44,503 nt of DNA from Pseudomonas sp. 21 (GCF_000955805.1 NZ_JYOA01000004.1:579271-623773), one strand, 5' to 3'; numbered from the stretch's first letter, positions 7,648-15,150 are shown. Numbers and translations are program-made. Notes: a model not told the origin generated them from the letters alone.

Positions 7648-7715
7648 TATCGCGCCAAACGAATTCATATCGTTTTTGACCGATATATAGTTCGTCCCAA
7701 CGCGATATACCGATA
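7648..7715 (+). promoter_or_regulatory. Candidate operator/promoter array for the ArsR-xenB operon
   Basis: Five TATCG / CGATA half-sites lie within 68 bases: TATCG at 7648 and 7668, CGATA at 7681, 7703 and 7711. They form nested dyads: ATATCG-N8-CGATAT (7667-7686) inside TATCGCG (7648) ... CGCGATA (7701). A plausible sigma-70 promoter overlaps the inner dyad (TTCATA at 7664-7669, 16-base spacer, TATAGT at 7686-7691). This is the layout expected for autorepression by the ArsR protein encoded immediately downstream. Confidence 0.6.
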
Positions 7716-7720
7716 CGCCC

Positions 7721-8038
7721 ATGACTGAACAACACACTCTCGACCTCGACGAAATCTTCAAGGCCCTGGCCCACCCGGTGCGGCGCGACATGCTGCACTG
7801 GCTCAAGGACCCGGAGCAGTTCTTCGTCGAGCAGGAGCACCAATCCTTCGAGATCGGCGTCTGCGCCGGCAAGTTCGACCAGCGTACCGGTCTGTCGCAA
7901 TCCACCGTCTCCGCGCATCTGGCCGCCCTCCAGCGCGCGGGTCTGGTGACCAGTCGAAAAGTCGGCCAGTGGAACTTCTTCAAACGCAATGAAGAAACCA
8001 TCCAGGCCTTTGTTCGCCACCTGAGCGAAGCGCTGTAA
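7721..8038 (+). CDS. ArsR-family transcriptional regulator
   Basis: 105 aa winged-helix protein. It opens with the typical DEIFKALAHPVRRDMLHWL, and the recognition helix is in TGLSQSTVSAHLAALQRAGLV (about 62-82), followed by a wing ending in KVGQWNFFKRN. There is no CxC metal motif of the ArsR type in the alpha-3 helix. The single Cys near residue 48 (GVCAGKF) may be a redox or electrophile sensor. The protein probably represses itself and the downstream MFS pump and ene-reductase, which lie 48 bases further on the same strand. The dense palindromic array before the start codon supports autoregulation. The inducer is unknown; reactive electrophiles or nitro-compounds are suggested by the xenB partner. 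Confidence 0.88.
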   Translation: MTEQHTLDLDEIFKALAHPVRRDMLHWLKDPEQFFVEQEHQSFEIGVCAGKFDQRTGLSQSTVSAHLAALQRAGLVTSRKVGQWNFFKRNEETIQAFVRHLSEAL

Positions 8039-8086
8039 CCCGGCTACTGCCAGCCAAGACAAATTCCACTTTCCAGGAGCAGGCGC

Positions 8087-9250
8087 ATGCCCACATCGCT
8101 TCTCGTCCTCGCTTTGTCCGCGTTTGCCATCGGCACCACAGAATTCGTGATCATGGGCCTGTTGCCCGAGGTCGCGGGCGACCTGTCCGTCTCCATTCCG
8201 GCCGCCGGCTGGCTGGTCAGCGGCTATGCCTTCAGCGTCGCCATCGGCGCGCCGATCATGGCGCTGCTCACGGCCCGCCTGCCGCGCAAGACCGCCCTGC
8301 TGATGCTCATGGGCATCTTCATCCTCGGCAACCTGCTCTGCGCCGTGGCCGCCAACTACGGCCTGCTGATGCTGGCGCGGATCATCACCGCGCTGTGCCA
8401 CGGCGCCTTCTTCGGCATCGGCTCGGTGGTCGCCGCCAGCCTGGTGCCGGCCAACCGCAGGGCTTCCGCCGTGGCGCTGATGTTCACCGGCCTGACCCTG
8501 GCCAACGTGCTTGGCGTTCCGGCCGGCACCGCGCTGGGCCAGGTCGCCGGCTGGCGCTCGCCCTTCTGGGCGGTGACCCTGATCGGCGTCTTCGCCCTGA
8601 TCAGCCTGTGGCGCGTGCTGCCCAAGCAACACGATGAAGAAGCGGTGGACATGCGCAAGGAAGTCTCCGCGCTGCGCAACGGCCCACTGTGGCTGGCGCT
8701 GGGCACCACTGTGCTGTTCTCCGCCGCGGTCTTCGCGCTGTTCACCTACGTCGCGCCGCTGCTCGGCGAAGTCACCCAGGTCTCGCCGCGCGGTATCACC
8801 TGGAGCCTGGTACTGATCGGCCTCGGCCTGACCCTGGGCAACATCATCGGCGGCCGCCTCGCCGACTGGCGCCTGGGCACCACCCTGGCCGGCGTGTTCG
8901 CCACCATGGCGGTGGTTTCCACCGTGCTGAGCTGGACCAGCGCCGCGCTGATCCCGGCCGAAATCACCCTGTTCATCTGGGCCGCTGCCGCCTTCGCCGC
9001 GGTGCCCGCCCTGCAGGTCAACGTGGTCCGCGTCGGCGGCGCCGCGCCCAACCTCGTCGCCACCCTGAACATCGGCGCCTTCAACGTCGGCAACGCCATC
9101 GGCGCCTGGGTCGGCGGCAGCGTCATCGACCACGGCCTGGGCCTGACCCGCGTCCCCCTGGCCGGCGCCGTGCTCTCCGTTCTCGCGCTGATCGCGGTGA
9201 TGATCGCCTTCAGCGGCAAGCCCAACCAGACCCAAACCGTCCTCGATTGA
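8087..9250 (+). CDS. MFS efflux transporter, DHA1 / AraJ-like
   Basis: 387 aa with 12 predicted membrane helices. The N terminus FAIGTTEFVIMGLLPEVAGD is the hallmark of the AraJ/YdhP/NepI branch of drug:H+ antiporters. The loop 2-3 motif appears as LTARLPRKTALL. AGGAGC lies upstream of the ATG. It sits between arsR and an Old Yellow Enzyme with 33 bases to the latter, forming one operon, so it probably exports a small toxic organic compound or a reduction product. The exact substrate cannot be told from sequence. Confidence 0.85.
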   Translation: MPTSLLVLALSAFAIGTTEFVIMGLLPEVAGDLSVSIPAAGWLVSGYAFSVAIGAPIMALLTARLPRKTALLMLMGIFILGNLLCAVAANYGLLMLARIITALCHGAFFGIGSVVAASLVPANRRASAVALMFTGLTLANVLGVPAGTALGQVAGWRSPFWAVTLIGVFALISLWRVLPKQHDEEAVDMRKEVSALRNGPLWLALGTTVLFSAAVFALFTYVAPLLGEVTQVSPRGITWSLVLIGLGLTLGNIIGGRLADWRLGTTLAGVFATMAVVSTVLSWTSAALIPAEITLFIWAAAAFAAVPALQVNVVRVGGAAPNLVATLNIGAFNVGNAIGAWVGGSVIDHGLGLTRVPLAGAVLSVLALIAVMIAFSGKPNQTQTVLD

Positions 9251-9283
9251 TCCTCCACCCTCACCCCGTATTGGAGTAACGCA

Positions 9284-10333
9284 ATGACCACGCTTTTCGA
9301 TCCCATCGTCATCGGTGACCTGGAACTGCCCAACCGCATCATCATGGCCCCGCTGACCCGCTGCCGCGCCGACGAAGGCCGCGTGCCCAACGCGCTGATG
9401 GCCGAGTACTACACCCAGCGCGCCGACGCCGGCCTGATCCTCAGCGAAGCCACCTCGGTGACCCCGATGGGCGTGGGCTATCCGGATACCCCCGGCATCT
9501 GGTCCGACGACCAGGTCCGCGGCTGGACCAACATCACCAAGGCCGTGCATGCCAATGGCGGTCGCATCATGCTGCAGCTGTGGCACGTGGGCCGTATCTC
9601 CGACCCGCTGTACCTGAACGGCGAAACCCCGGTGGCGCCGAGCGCCCTCAAGCCGGCCGGCCACGTCAGCCTGGTGCGTCCGATCAAGGAGTTCGTCACC
9701 CCGCGCGCCCTGGAAACCGAAGAGATCGCCGACATCGTCGAGGCGTACCGCATCGGTGCCGAGAACGCCAAGGCCGCAGGCTTTGACGGCGTGGAAGTAC
9801 ACGGTGCCAACGGCTACCTGCTCGACCAGTTCCTGCAGAGCAGCACCAACCAGCGCACCGACCAGTACGGCGGCTCGGTGGAGAACCGCGCGCGCCTGCT
9901 GCTGGAAGTCACCGACGCCGTGATCGGCGTGTGGGGTGCCGGCCGTGTTGGCGTACACCTGGCTCCGCGCATGGACTCCCACGACATGGGCGACGCCGAC
10001 CCGCTGGCCACCTTCGGCTACGTGGCCCGCGAGCTGGGCAAGCGCGGCGTGGCGTTCATCTGCACCCGCGAGAAAGCCGGCGATGACAGCATCGGTCCGA
10101 AACTGAAGGAAATCTTCGGCGGCGTGTACATCGCCAACGAGCGTTTCACCCAGGACACCGCCAACGAATGGCTGGAAAGCGGCAAGGCCGATGCGGTCGC
10201 CTTCGGCATCCCGTTCATCGCTAACCCGGACCTGGTGACCCGCCTGCAGAAGGGCGCCGCCTGGAACGAGCCGCACCCGGAAACCTTCTACGGCAAGGGT
10301 CCGGTCGGCTACCTGGATTACCCGCGCCTGTAA
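9284..10333 (+). CDS. xenB: Old Yellow Enzyme ene-reductase (XenB / NemA type)
   Basis: 349 aa, FMN-dependent TIM barrel. Reduces activated C=C bonds, nitrate esters and nitroaromatics with NAD(P)H. It shows the OYE opening LFDPIVIGDLELPNRIIMAPLTRCRA in segments, the substrate-binding pair H173-G-A-N176 (VHGANGYLLDQFLQ), the YGGSVENRARLLLEV segment that contacts FMN, and the C-terminal IPFIANPDLVTRL phosphate-binding region. GGAG precedes the ATG. It is the last gene of the arsR-MFS-xenB unit and is followed by a strong bidirectional terminator. The name follows the P. aeruginosa/P. fluorescens enzyme; nemA is an equivalent name. The operon looks like an inducible detoxification cassette. Confidence 0.9.
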   Translation: MTTLFDPIVIGDLELPNRIIMAPLTRCRADEGRVPNALMAEYYTQRADAGLILSEATSVTPMGVGYPDTPGIWSDDQVRGWTNITKAVHANGGRIMLQLWHVGRISDPLYLNGETPVAPSALKPAGHVSLVRPIKEFVTPRALETEEIADIVEAYRIGAENAKAAGFDGVEVHGANGYLLDQFLQSSTNQRTDQYGGSVENRARLLLEVTDAVIGVWGAGRVGVHLAPRMDSHDMGDADPLATFGYVARELGKRGVAFICTREKAGDDSIGPKLKEIFGGVYIANERFTQDTANEWLESGKADAVAFGIPFIANPDLVTRLQKGAAWNEPHPETFYGKGPVGYLDYPRL

Positions 10334-10354
10334 GGGTCAGTTCCCGCGCCAACG

Positions 10355-10388
10355 AAAAAGGGCGCCTTCCTGCGAAGGCGCCCTTTTC
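10355..10388 (+). terminator. Strong bidirectional intrinsic terminator after xenB
   Basis: A perfect stem AAAAGGGCGCCTTC / GAAGGCGCCCTTTT encloses CTGC (10356-10387), giving a T run on either strand. It ends the arsR-MFS-xenB operon. Confidence 0.9.
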
Positions 10389-10414
10389 ACTTCTGCACAA
10401 GGCAACAACCCGGC

Positions 10415-10496
10415 GTAGGAGCGGACTCCGCCCGCGATCGATTACCGACAACTCCGAGTAGGCCTGCAGCACATCGCGGACAGAGTCCGCTCCTAC
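10415..10496. repeat. REP-like doublet, GCGGAC family
   Basis: Two inverted arms, GTAGGAGCGGACTCCG (10415) and the matching GTCCGCTCCTAC ending at 10496, each with an internal GCGGAC / GTCCGC hairpin or near-variant. The spacer contains GATCGATTACCG. It lies in the convergent gap between xenB and feoC. Confidence 0.85.
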
Positions 10497-10515
10497 ACTG
10501 GTCCACCCGGGGTTT

Positions 10516-10538
10516 TTCGCGAGCAAGCTCGCTCCTAC
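10516..10538. repeat. Single REP-like arm, GCGAGC family
   Basis: TTCGCGAGCAAGCTCGCTCC followed by TAC, with the internal hairpin GCGAGC-AA-GCTCGC. Its inverted partner is missing here, so this is a solo copy next to a doublet of another family. Confidence 0.8.
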
Positions 10539-10573
10539 AAAAATGCGTCAGGTTCTGCGTCGGAGCGCTTTGC

Positions 10574-10651
10574 AGGATGGGGGGAGCGCAGCGATGCCCA
10601 TGCTGTCGGCGCGATGCGTGATGGGTATCGCTTCGCTCCACACCATCCTAC
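10574..10651. repeat. Long palindrome of the GTAGGATGG type
   Basis: The left arm starts AGGATGGGGGGAGCGCAGCG (10574-10601) and the right arm ends CACCATCCTAC (10621-10651). They pair over about 28 bases with a few mismatches and one indel, and the loop is about 19 nt. It differs from the GTAGGAGC elements. It ends 9 bases before the feoC stop codon and may act as the 3' end of the feoABC transcript. Confidence 0.75.
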
Positions 10652-10660
10652 GATCAGGAG

Positions 10661-10930
10661 TCAGGAGCTGCTCCAGCGCAAGGGTGTGGGATCGTTGCGA
10701 CGGGAGAGGCGATACCCCGTCGTCGAACACCGCGTCGCTTCCGCGCAGCCCTTGCAACTCCCGCAGGCCGCCGGTTCGGGCGCGACCTTTTCCACCACGC
10801 CCAGCGCCAGCAGCCTTTCCAGCAAAGCTTCCAGCAGTGCAATGGAGGCGCCGAGGCGCTGGGCCAGGGTGGGCACATCCGCCTCGCCCATCTCGCCCAG
10901 CAGGTTGCGCACTGCGATTGCCGTGGCCAT
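10661..10930 (-). CDS. feoC: FeoC-family [Fe-S] / winged-helix protein
   Basis: 89 aa. The N-terminal half is a winged-helix-like domain (LLGEMGEADVPTLAQRLGAS). The C-terminal half has a CxxCxxCx5C cluster (C56, C59, C62, C68) that in FeoC proteins binds an oxygen-sensitive iron-sulfur cluster. It accompanies FeoB in ferrous iron uptake and may regulate its stability or expression. The start overlaps the feoB stop by one base (TGATG), so it is co-translated. The C-terminal tail beyond the Cys cluster (RRNDPTPLRWSSS) is low complexity. The protein is recognised by the Cys pattern and position. Confidence 0.85.
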   Translation of the reverse strand: MATAIAVRNLLGEMGEADVPTLAQRLGASIALLEALLERLLALGVVEKVAPEPAACGSCKGCAEATRCSTTGYRLSRRNDPTPLRWSSS

Positions 10931-13224
10931 CAGTGGCAGCTCCCCGCCGGGGCCGCGCGCAGCTCGCGCTCGCCATCCAGCTCAAGCCCGCGCCGGCCAA
11001 CCCAGCGCAGGATCAGGAACAGCACGAGGTTGAATGCCAACACCACCCCGATCGCCACCGCGCTGTACTGCGGATGTTCGGCGAAGCTGAACACCTGGTA
11101 GCAGAGGGTCGCCAGCGAGTAGGCGACGTTCAGGCCCCAGAGCACCGAGAAGGTCATCCAGCCGCGGCCGCTCTCGCGGGTCAGCGCCCCAAGGGTCGCC
11201 ACGCAGGGCACGTAGAGCAGCACGAAGACGAGGTAGCTGTAGGCGGCCAACGGGCTGCCGAACTTAGCCGCGAAGGTGCCCATGGAGCCCTCCTCCATCT
11301 CGCCGTCGGCCATGCTCGCGGCGACCGGGTTGGCCAAGACGCTGAGGCTGAACGAGTCGCGCAGGCCATCGAGGGTATCCACCCCGGCCTGCTTCAGCTG
11401 GCCCCAGAGGTCATAGCCGTCGGCGTCGAAAGCTTCGCCCTGGATGTGCTCGGCGGTGTAGAGCGTGTTGAGTGTTCCGACCACCACTTCCTTGGCCAGC
11501 GCGCCCGTCACCAGGCCAACGGTGGCCTGCCAGTTGTCCGGGTGCACGCCCATGGGCGCCAGCAGCGGCGTGACCTTGTGGCTGAGACTCGACAGCGCCG
11601 AGTCGGCGATGTCGCCCTGCACCGGGCGCCCATCGAGGGTGATGCTGTTCAGTCCGCCGATCACCAGGCTGACCAGGATGATCACGGTGCCCGCACGGAC
11701 CACGAAGGCGCGCAGGCGCATCCAGGTCTGCAGCAGCAGGCTGCGCAGGTGCGGCACGTGGTACAGCGGCAACTCCATGACGAAGGGCGAGGCCTCGCCG
11801 CGCATCAGCGTGTGCTTGAGCAGCAGCCCTGTCAGCACCGCGACGACTATGCCCAGCAGGTACAGCGAGAAGATCGCCAGCGCGCCGTTCTGGCCGAAGA
11901 AGGCCGCGGCGAACACGGCGAAGATCGCCAGCCGCGCGCCGCAGGACATGAACGGCGCCATCATCGAGGTCATCAGGCGCTCGCGCGGGTTATCCAGGGT
12001 ACGGGTGCCCATGATCGACGGCACGTTGCAGCCGAAGCCGACGATCAGCGGCACGAAGGATTTGCCCGGCAGGCCGAGGGCCTGCATCAGCCGGTCCATG
12101 ACGAAGGCCGCGCGGGCCATGTAGCCGGAGTCCTCCAGCAGCGCGAGGAACAGGTACATCAGGCCGATCTGCGGGATCAGCGGCAGCACCGCGTTGATGC
12201 CACCGCCCAGCCCCTGGGCCAGCAGCGCGGTCAGCCAGTCCGGCGCACCGGTGCGCGCGCCCAGCCACTGGATGCCGTCGATGAACAGCGCCGAGGAGCC
12301 CTGGTCGAAGATCGGCTGCAGCGCCCCGCCCAGGGTGATGGCGAAGAAGAACATCAGGTACATCACGAAGAGGAACACCGGGATGCCCAACCAGCGGTTC
12401 AGCGCGATGCTGTCCAGCACCTGGGTCAGGCGATGCGGCGCGGCCTGGCGATGGTTGCTGGCGCGCTCGCAGAATTCGCCGATCAGCCGGTAGCGGGCGT
12501 CCACCAGCAGTAGTTCCGGGTCTTCGCCGCAGGCGCAGCGGATCGCGTCGCGCGCGGCCAGCAGGCTCGCCGGGTCGAGCTGGAGCTGACGGGCGCTGTG
12601 CAGGTCGCCTTCCAGCGCCAGCAGGGCCATCCACGCCTGGGTTGGCGGAGCGTCCGTTGGCAGCAGTTGGGTAACGGCGTTGCGCAGTGCTGCGGGATAC
12701 GGCACCTGCAATGGAGGTTGTGCCGTCACGCCATCGATGGCCTCCTTCAGCGCGTCGATGCCTTCGCCACGGGTCGAGACCAGCGGCACCACCGGGCAAC
12801 CCAACTCCCGCGCCAGCGCCTCGCGATCGATGTTCAGCCCCTGGGTACGGGCGATGTCGAGCATGTTCAGCGCGACCACGCAGGGCAGCCCCATCTCGCA
12901 CAGCTGCACGGTGAGGTAGAGGTTGCGTTCCAGGTTGGTGGCGTCCACCACGTTGACCAGCACGTCCACCTCGCCATTGACGATGCAGCGCCGGGCGATC
13001 TGCTCGTCCAGCGAGGCCTGGGTCGACAAGGTGGTCAGCGAGTAGGTGCCGGGCAGGTCCACCAGGCGCACGCTGTGCCGCGCGGTGCGGAAGCTGCCTT
13101 CCTTGCGCTCGACGGTGACGCCGGCCCAGTTGCCGACGCGCTGGCGCGAGCCGGTGAGCTGGTTGAACAGGGTGGTCTTGCCCGCGTTGGGGTTGCCGAT
13201 CAGGCCGATGCGCAGCTCACTCAT
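10930..13224 (-). CDS. feoB: Ferrous iron transport protein B (FeoB)
   Basis: 764 aa, normal for the family. The N-terminal G domain has G1 GNPNAGKT (10-17), G3 DLPG (VRLVDLPGTYSL) and G4 NMLD (ALNMLDIA). Then come a helical guanine-dissociation-inhibitor-like linker and a polytopic membrane domain with the two internally related Gate segments (the first around FVPLIVGFGCNVPSIMGTRT, the second around VLLYVPCVATLGAL). It moves Fe2+ across the inner membrane, driven or gated by nucleotide hydrolysis. It lies 6 bases after feoA and overlaps feoC. A candidate Fur site lies upstream of feoA, consistent with iron repression. Confidence 0.96.
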   Translation of the reverse strand: MSELRIGLIGNPNAGKTTLFNQLTGSRQRVGNWAGVTVERKEGSFRTARHSVRLVDLPGTYSLTTLSTQASLDEQIARRCIVNGEVDVLVNVVDATNLERNLYLTVQLCEMGLPCVVALNMLDIARTQGLNIDREALARELGCPVVPLVSTRGEGIDALKEAIDGVTAQPPLQVPYPAALRNAVTQLLPTDAPPTQAWMALLALEGDLHSARQLQLDPASLLAARDAIRCACGEDPELLLVDARYRLIGEFCERASNHRQAAPHRLTQVLDSIALNRWLGIPVFLFVMYLMFFFAITLGGALQPIFDQGSSALFIDGIQWLGARTGAPDWLTALLAQGLGGGINAVLPLIPQIGLMYLFLALLEDSGYMARAAFVMDRLMQALGLPGKSFVPLIVGFGCNVPSIMGTRTLDNPRERLMTSMMAPFMSCGARLAIFAVFAAAFFGQNGALAIFSLYLLGIVVAVLTGLLLKHTLMRGEASPFVMELPLYHVPHLRSLLLQTWMRLRAFVVRAGTVIILVSLVIGGLNSITLDGRPVQGDIADSALSSLSHKVTPLLAPMGVHPDNWQATVGLVTGALAKEVVVGTLNTLYTAEHIQGEAFDADGYDLWGQLKQAGVDTLDGLRDSFSLSVLANPVAASMADGEMEEGSMGTFAAKFGSPLAAYSYLVFVLLYVPCVATLGALTRESGRGWMTFSVLWGLNVAYSLATLCYQVFSFAEHPQYSAVAIGVVLAFNLVLFLILRWVGRRGLELDGERELRAAPAGSCH

Positions 13225-13230
13225 GGCGGC

Positions 13231-13458
13231 TCAGTCCTGCGCTTCGAGCTGGAGAAAGGCCAGGTCGCGGCGGCGCAGCACCAGGCTGCACTGGCGCGTA
13301 TCCACCTGCACCGGATCGCCCAGCGGCGCCACGCGGCGCACCTTCAATTCGGCACCAGGCAACAGCCCCATGGAGAACAGCCGCTGGCGGAAGGCGGCAC
13401 CGATCCCGGGCCGGTAACCGGCAATGCGGTACCGACGTTGCGCTTGAAGATCGTGCAT
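13231..13458 (-). CDS. feoA: Ferrous iron transport protein A (FeoA)
   Basis: 75 aa SH3-like protein. It shows the family pattern of a turn before RQRLFSMGLLPGAELKVRRVAPLGDP in segments (G-L-x-P-G-x-x-x-x-V-x-x-x-A-P-x-G-D-P). It is the first gene of a leftward feoABC operon and is needed for FeoB activity, probably by direct contact. Six bases separate it from feoB. GGAGG lies shortly before the start. A candidate Fur box is found about 32 bases upstream. Confidence 0.93.
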   Translation of the reverse strand: MHDLQAQRRYRIAGYRPGIGAAFRQRLFSMGLLPGAELKVRRVAPLGDPVQVDTRQCSLVLRRRDLAFLQLEAQD

Positions 13459-13489
13459 GGGAAGCCTCCGGGCGAATGATCGAACAAGG

Positions 13490-13502
13490 GGAGAATCGGA
13501 AT
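13490..13502 (-). promoter_or_regulatory. Candidate Fur site upstream of feoA
   Basis: AATGACTCTCATT (minus strand AATGAGAGTCATT, extended to CAAATGAGAGTCATT) is an AATGA-N3-TCATT dyad 32-44 bases before the feoA start. It resembles half of the classical Fur consensus. The CAAAT flank is shared with two other candidate iron sites in this window. Confidence 0.5.
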
Positions 13503-13598
13503 GACTCTCATTTGTTGACGATTATTCGCCTCGAAACCGCCCCTGAAACTGATTCAAGACAAGAATTGCTCTCACTACCCCCAAAGAGGGATGGCCAG

Positions 13599-13631
13599 AA
13601 AAAAGCCCCCGGACCTTTCGGCGCGGGGGCT
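13599..13631 (-). terminator. Intrinsic terminator of the coiled-coil membrane protein gene
   Basis: On the minus strand, GCCCCCGC...GGGGGC (stem 13605-13610 with 13625-13630) is followed by TTTTTT (13599-13604). It begins 18 bases past the stop codon of the gene starting at 14488. Confidence 0.85.
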
Positions 13632-13648
13632 GTTCGTCGGCAGGACAA

Positions 13649-14488
13649 TCAGCGGGTGCTGATCTGCTGCTGGAGGTTCTGCATCTGCTGCTGCAGGGTG
13701 TTGATGTTGCGCATCACCTGGATGCGGAACACATCGAACTCCTTGGTATCGCTGTTGGCCTGGCCCTGGCGGCCGTCGACCTCGGAGCGCAGCACGAACA
13801 GATCGTCCTGGATGCTCTTGATCGCCTTGGCCTGGCTGCCGTCCTTCTTCAGGCTGGCGATTTCCGTGTTGAGCGCCTGGATCTGCTGGTTGGCGGCGGC
13901 CAGGTCGGCCTGCAGGTTCTTGTACTTGGCCTGTTCGTCGGTGATGGACTTGAGCTTGACGTCGAGCTGCGACATCAGCAGCGCGGCGCTTTCCTGCTGG
14001 GCCTTGAGGTCGGCGCTGACCTGCGCCAGGCGCTTGCCCTGGGCGCCGTCGAACTCCGACAGGGAAGTCTGCTGCGCCTTGGCCTGCTCGGCCAGGCGAC
14101 CCTGCAGCTGCTTGACCTGCAGCTTCAGCGCTTCGCGGTCGCTCATGCCGTTGGACTCGTTGGCGACGAACTTGCCGCGAATGTCGTCCAGGCGACCGGC
14201 GGCTTCCTCGCTGATCTTGGCGAAGCTTTCCTGGGTGGCGATCAGTTGCTGTTCCATCAGCAGCAGCTGCTGGTGGCTCCACCAGCCCACGCCGGCCAGG
14301 GCGATGGCCATGGCCGCGACCAGCGCCCACAGCGCTCCGGTACCGCCACTGCGCTTCACCGGCTGGGGCAGCGGGCGGCCGTTGGGCTCGACCACGCGGC
14401 GCGGGTGATGGCCGAATTCGTCGCGGTCGGCGGCGTCGGTGGAAAGGTGGGGCACATCATCGAATTCGTCGAACGTGTCATTACGCAT
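13649..14488 (-). CDS. Single-pass membrane protein with long coiled coil
   Basis: 279 aa. An acidic cytoplasmic N terminus (residues 1-48) is followed by one transmembrane helix (about 51-70, GALWALVAAMAIALAGVGWW). The rest, about 75-279, is a nearly continuous Gln/Lys/Glu-rich coiled coil (LKLQVKQLQGRLAEQ, LQQQMQNLQQQ). Homologues are often annotated as ATPase-like or chromosome-segregation-like, but no Walker motif is visible, so that name is not justified. The topology suggests a periplasmic coiled coil anchored in the inner membrane. The ATG at 14488 was chosen because longer readings extend through the upstream promoter into a neighbouring gene. It has its own terminator. Function unknown. 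Confidence 0.75.
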   Translation of the reverse strand: MRNDTFDEFDDVPHLSTDAADRDEFGHHPRRVVEPNGRPLPQPVKRSGGTGALWALVAAMAIALAGVGWWSHQQLLLMEQQLIATQESFAKISEEAAGRLDDIRGKFVANESNGMSDREALKLQVKQLQGRLAEQAKAQQTSLSEFDGAQGKRLAQVSADLKAQQESAALLMSQLDVKLKSITDEQAKYKNLQADLAAANQQIQALNTEIASLKKDGSQAKAIKSIQDDLFVLRSEVDGRQGQANSDTKEFDVFRIQVMRNINTLQQQMQNLQQQISTR

Positions 14489-14737
14489 GGAATGAACCTG
14501 TGGGGATAAAGCGGCGTGTTGCCTGCGCAGGGCGCAGTATATCCGTTCGCATGGCTCTGAGAGCAGCGTGCCATCACAGGGCGTCACGCACCTCGTCGGC
14601 GCACAGAAGACCCGTGACGGAGGTAGCAGTTCCCCAGGCGACCCGCCGATAGTGGCTTTGCGACATCGTGGCACGCCCCTTGCTCTCGCTCCTGATACTT
14701 GGCGCCGCTTTGGCGCCCTTCGCGGGGAGGAAGTCGG

Positions 14738-15031
14738 GTGATCGAACTCAACAAGGCCATCCTGGATTGCATGCGCGAACTGCGCCGCCGTCTGCGTGAA
14801 GAACAGGCACTGGAGATCCAGTACCAGCAGAGCGACGCCATCGAACGGATGCTGCGCGCCTGCGCTGCTTCCACTTGCGAGGAGACCCGCCAGCTGGGCG
14901 AACGCCTGAGCGAGCTGAGCGGCGTGAAACTGCCCCGCGTGGTGCAGGAGCCGAGCTTCCTGCCGATGCAGGGTGGCGCTGACCAGCAGTACTCCGGCCC
15001 GCTGCGGGGCGGTGCCCGCCCCTCTCGCTGA
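14738..15031 (+). CDS. Small helical hypothetical protein
   Basis: 97 aa with a GTG start. GGGGAGGAAG lies 4-5 bases upstream and decides the start; an in-frame reading from 14699 would have no such site. The protein is mainly charged helix (LDCMRELRRRLREEQALEI, then DAIERMLRACAASTCEETRQ in segments), with a flexible Gly/Pro/Arg tail from about residue 75. It has Cys residues near 10, 47 and 52. I do not recognise a family. It is divergent from the coiled-coil membrane protein with a 249-base gap, and convergent with the epimerase-like gene. Good Shine-Dalgarno and clean codon use make it likely to be real. Confidence 0.6.
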   Translation: MIELNKAILDCMRELRRRLREEQALEIQYQQSDAIERMLRACAASTCEETRQLGERLSELSGVKLPRVVQEPSFLPMQGGADQQYSGPLRGGARPSR

Positions 15032-15042
15032 TGCTGCTCTTG

Positions 15043-15066
15043 CAGGAGCGAGCAGGCTCGCGAACC
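15043..15066. repeat. Single REP-like arm, GCGAGC family
   Basis: CAGGAGCGAGCAGGCTCGCG followed by AACC, with hairpin GCGAGC-AG-GCTCGC; the loop differs (AG instead of TT). It lies 11 bases after the stop of the 97-aa gene. Confidence 0.8.
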
Positions 15067-15089
15067 GGTTACGCTGCGGAGCCAATCCT

Positions 15090-15135
15090 GTAGGAGCGCG
15101 CCATGCGCGCGATCGCGGGCGTGGCCCGCTCCTAC
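15090..15135. repeat. Compact REP-like doublet with two different stems
   Basis: Outer arms GTAGGAGC and GCTCCTAC enclose two hairpins: GCGCGC-CAT-GCGCGC on the left and GCGGGC-GTG-GCCCGC on the right, joined by GATC. It has the same frame as the other REP elements here but a third and fourth stem sequence. It lies in a convergent gap. Confidence 0.8.
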
Positions 15136-15150
15136 AGGTGGAGCCAACCG

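Noticed and set aside
7631..10276. Very long minus-strand open frame (881 aa) opposite arsR, the MFS pump and xenB
   Set aside because: It spans three well-supported genes on the other strand; its translation is Gly/His/Asp/Gln-rich low-complexity sequence typical of antisense reading in high-GC DNA.
10543..12513. Plus-strand open frame of 656 aa opposite feoB
   Set aside because: It is antisense to an unmistakable FeoB gene and has no family features; it also starts inside repeat sequence.
13649..14488. Chromosome-segregation ATPase
   Set aside because: There is no Walker A or B motif; similarity to SMC-type names comes only from the coiled coil.
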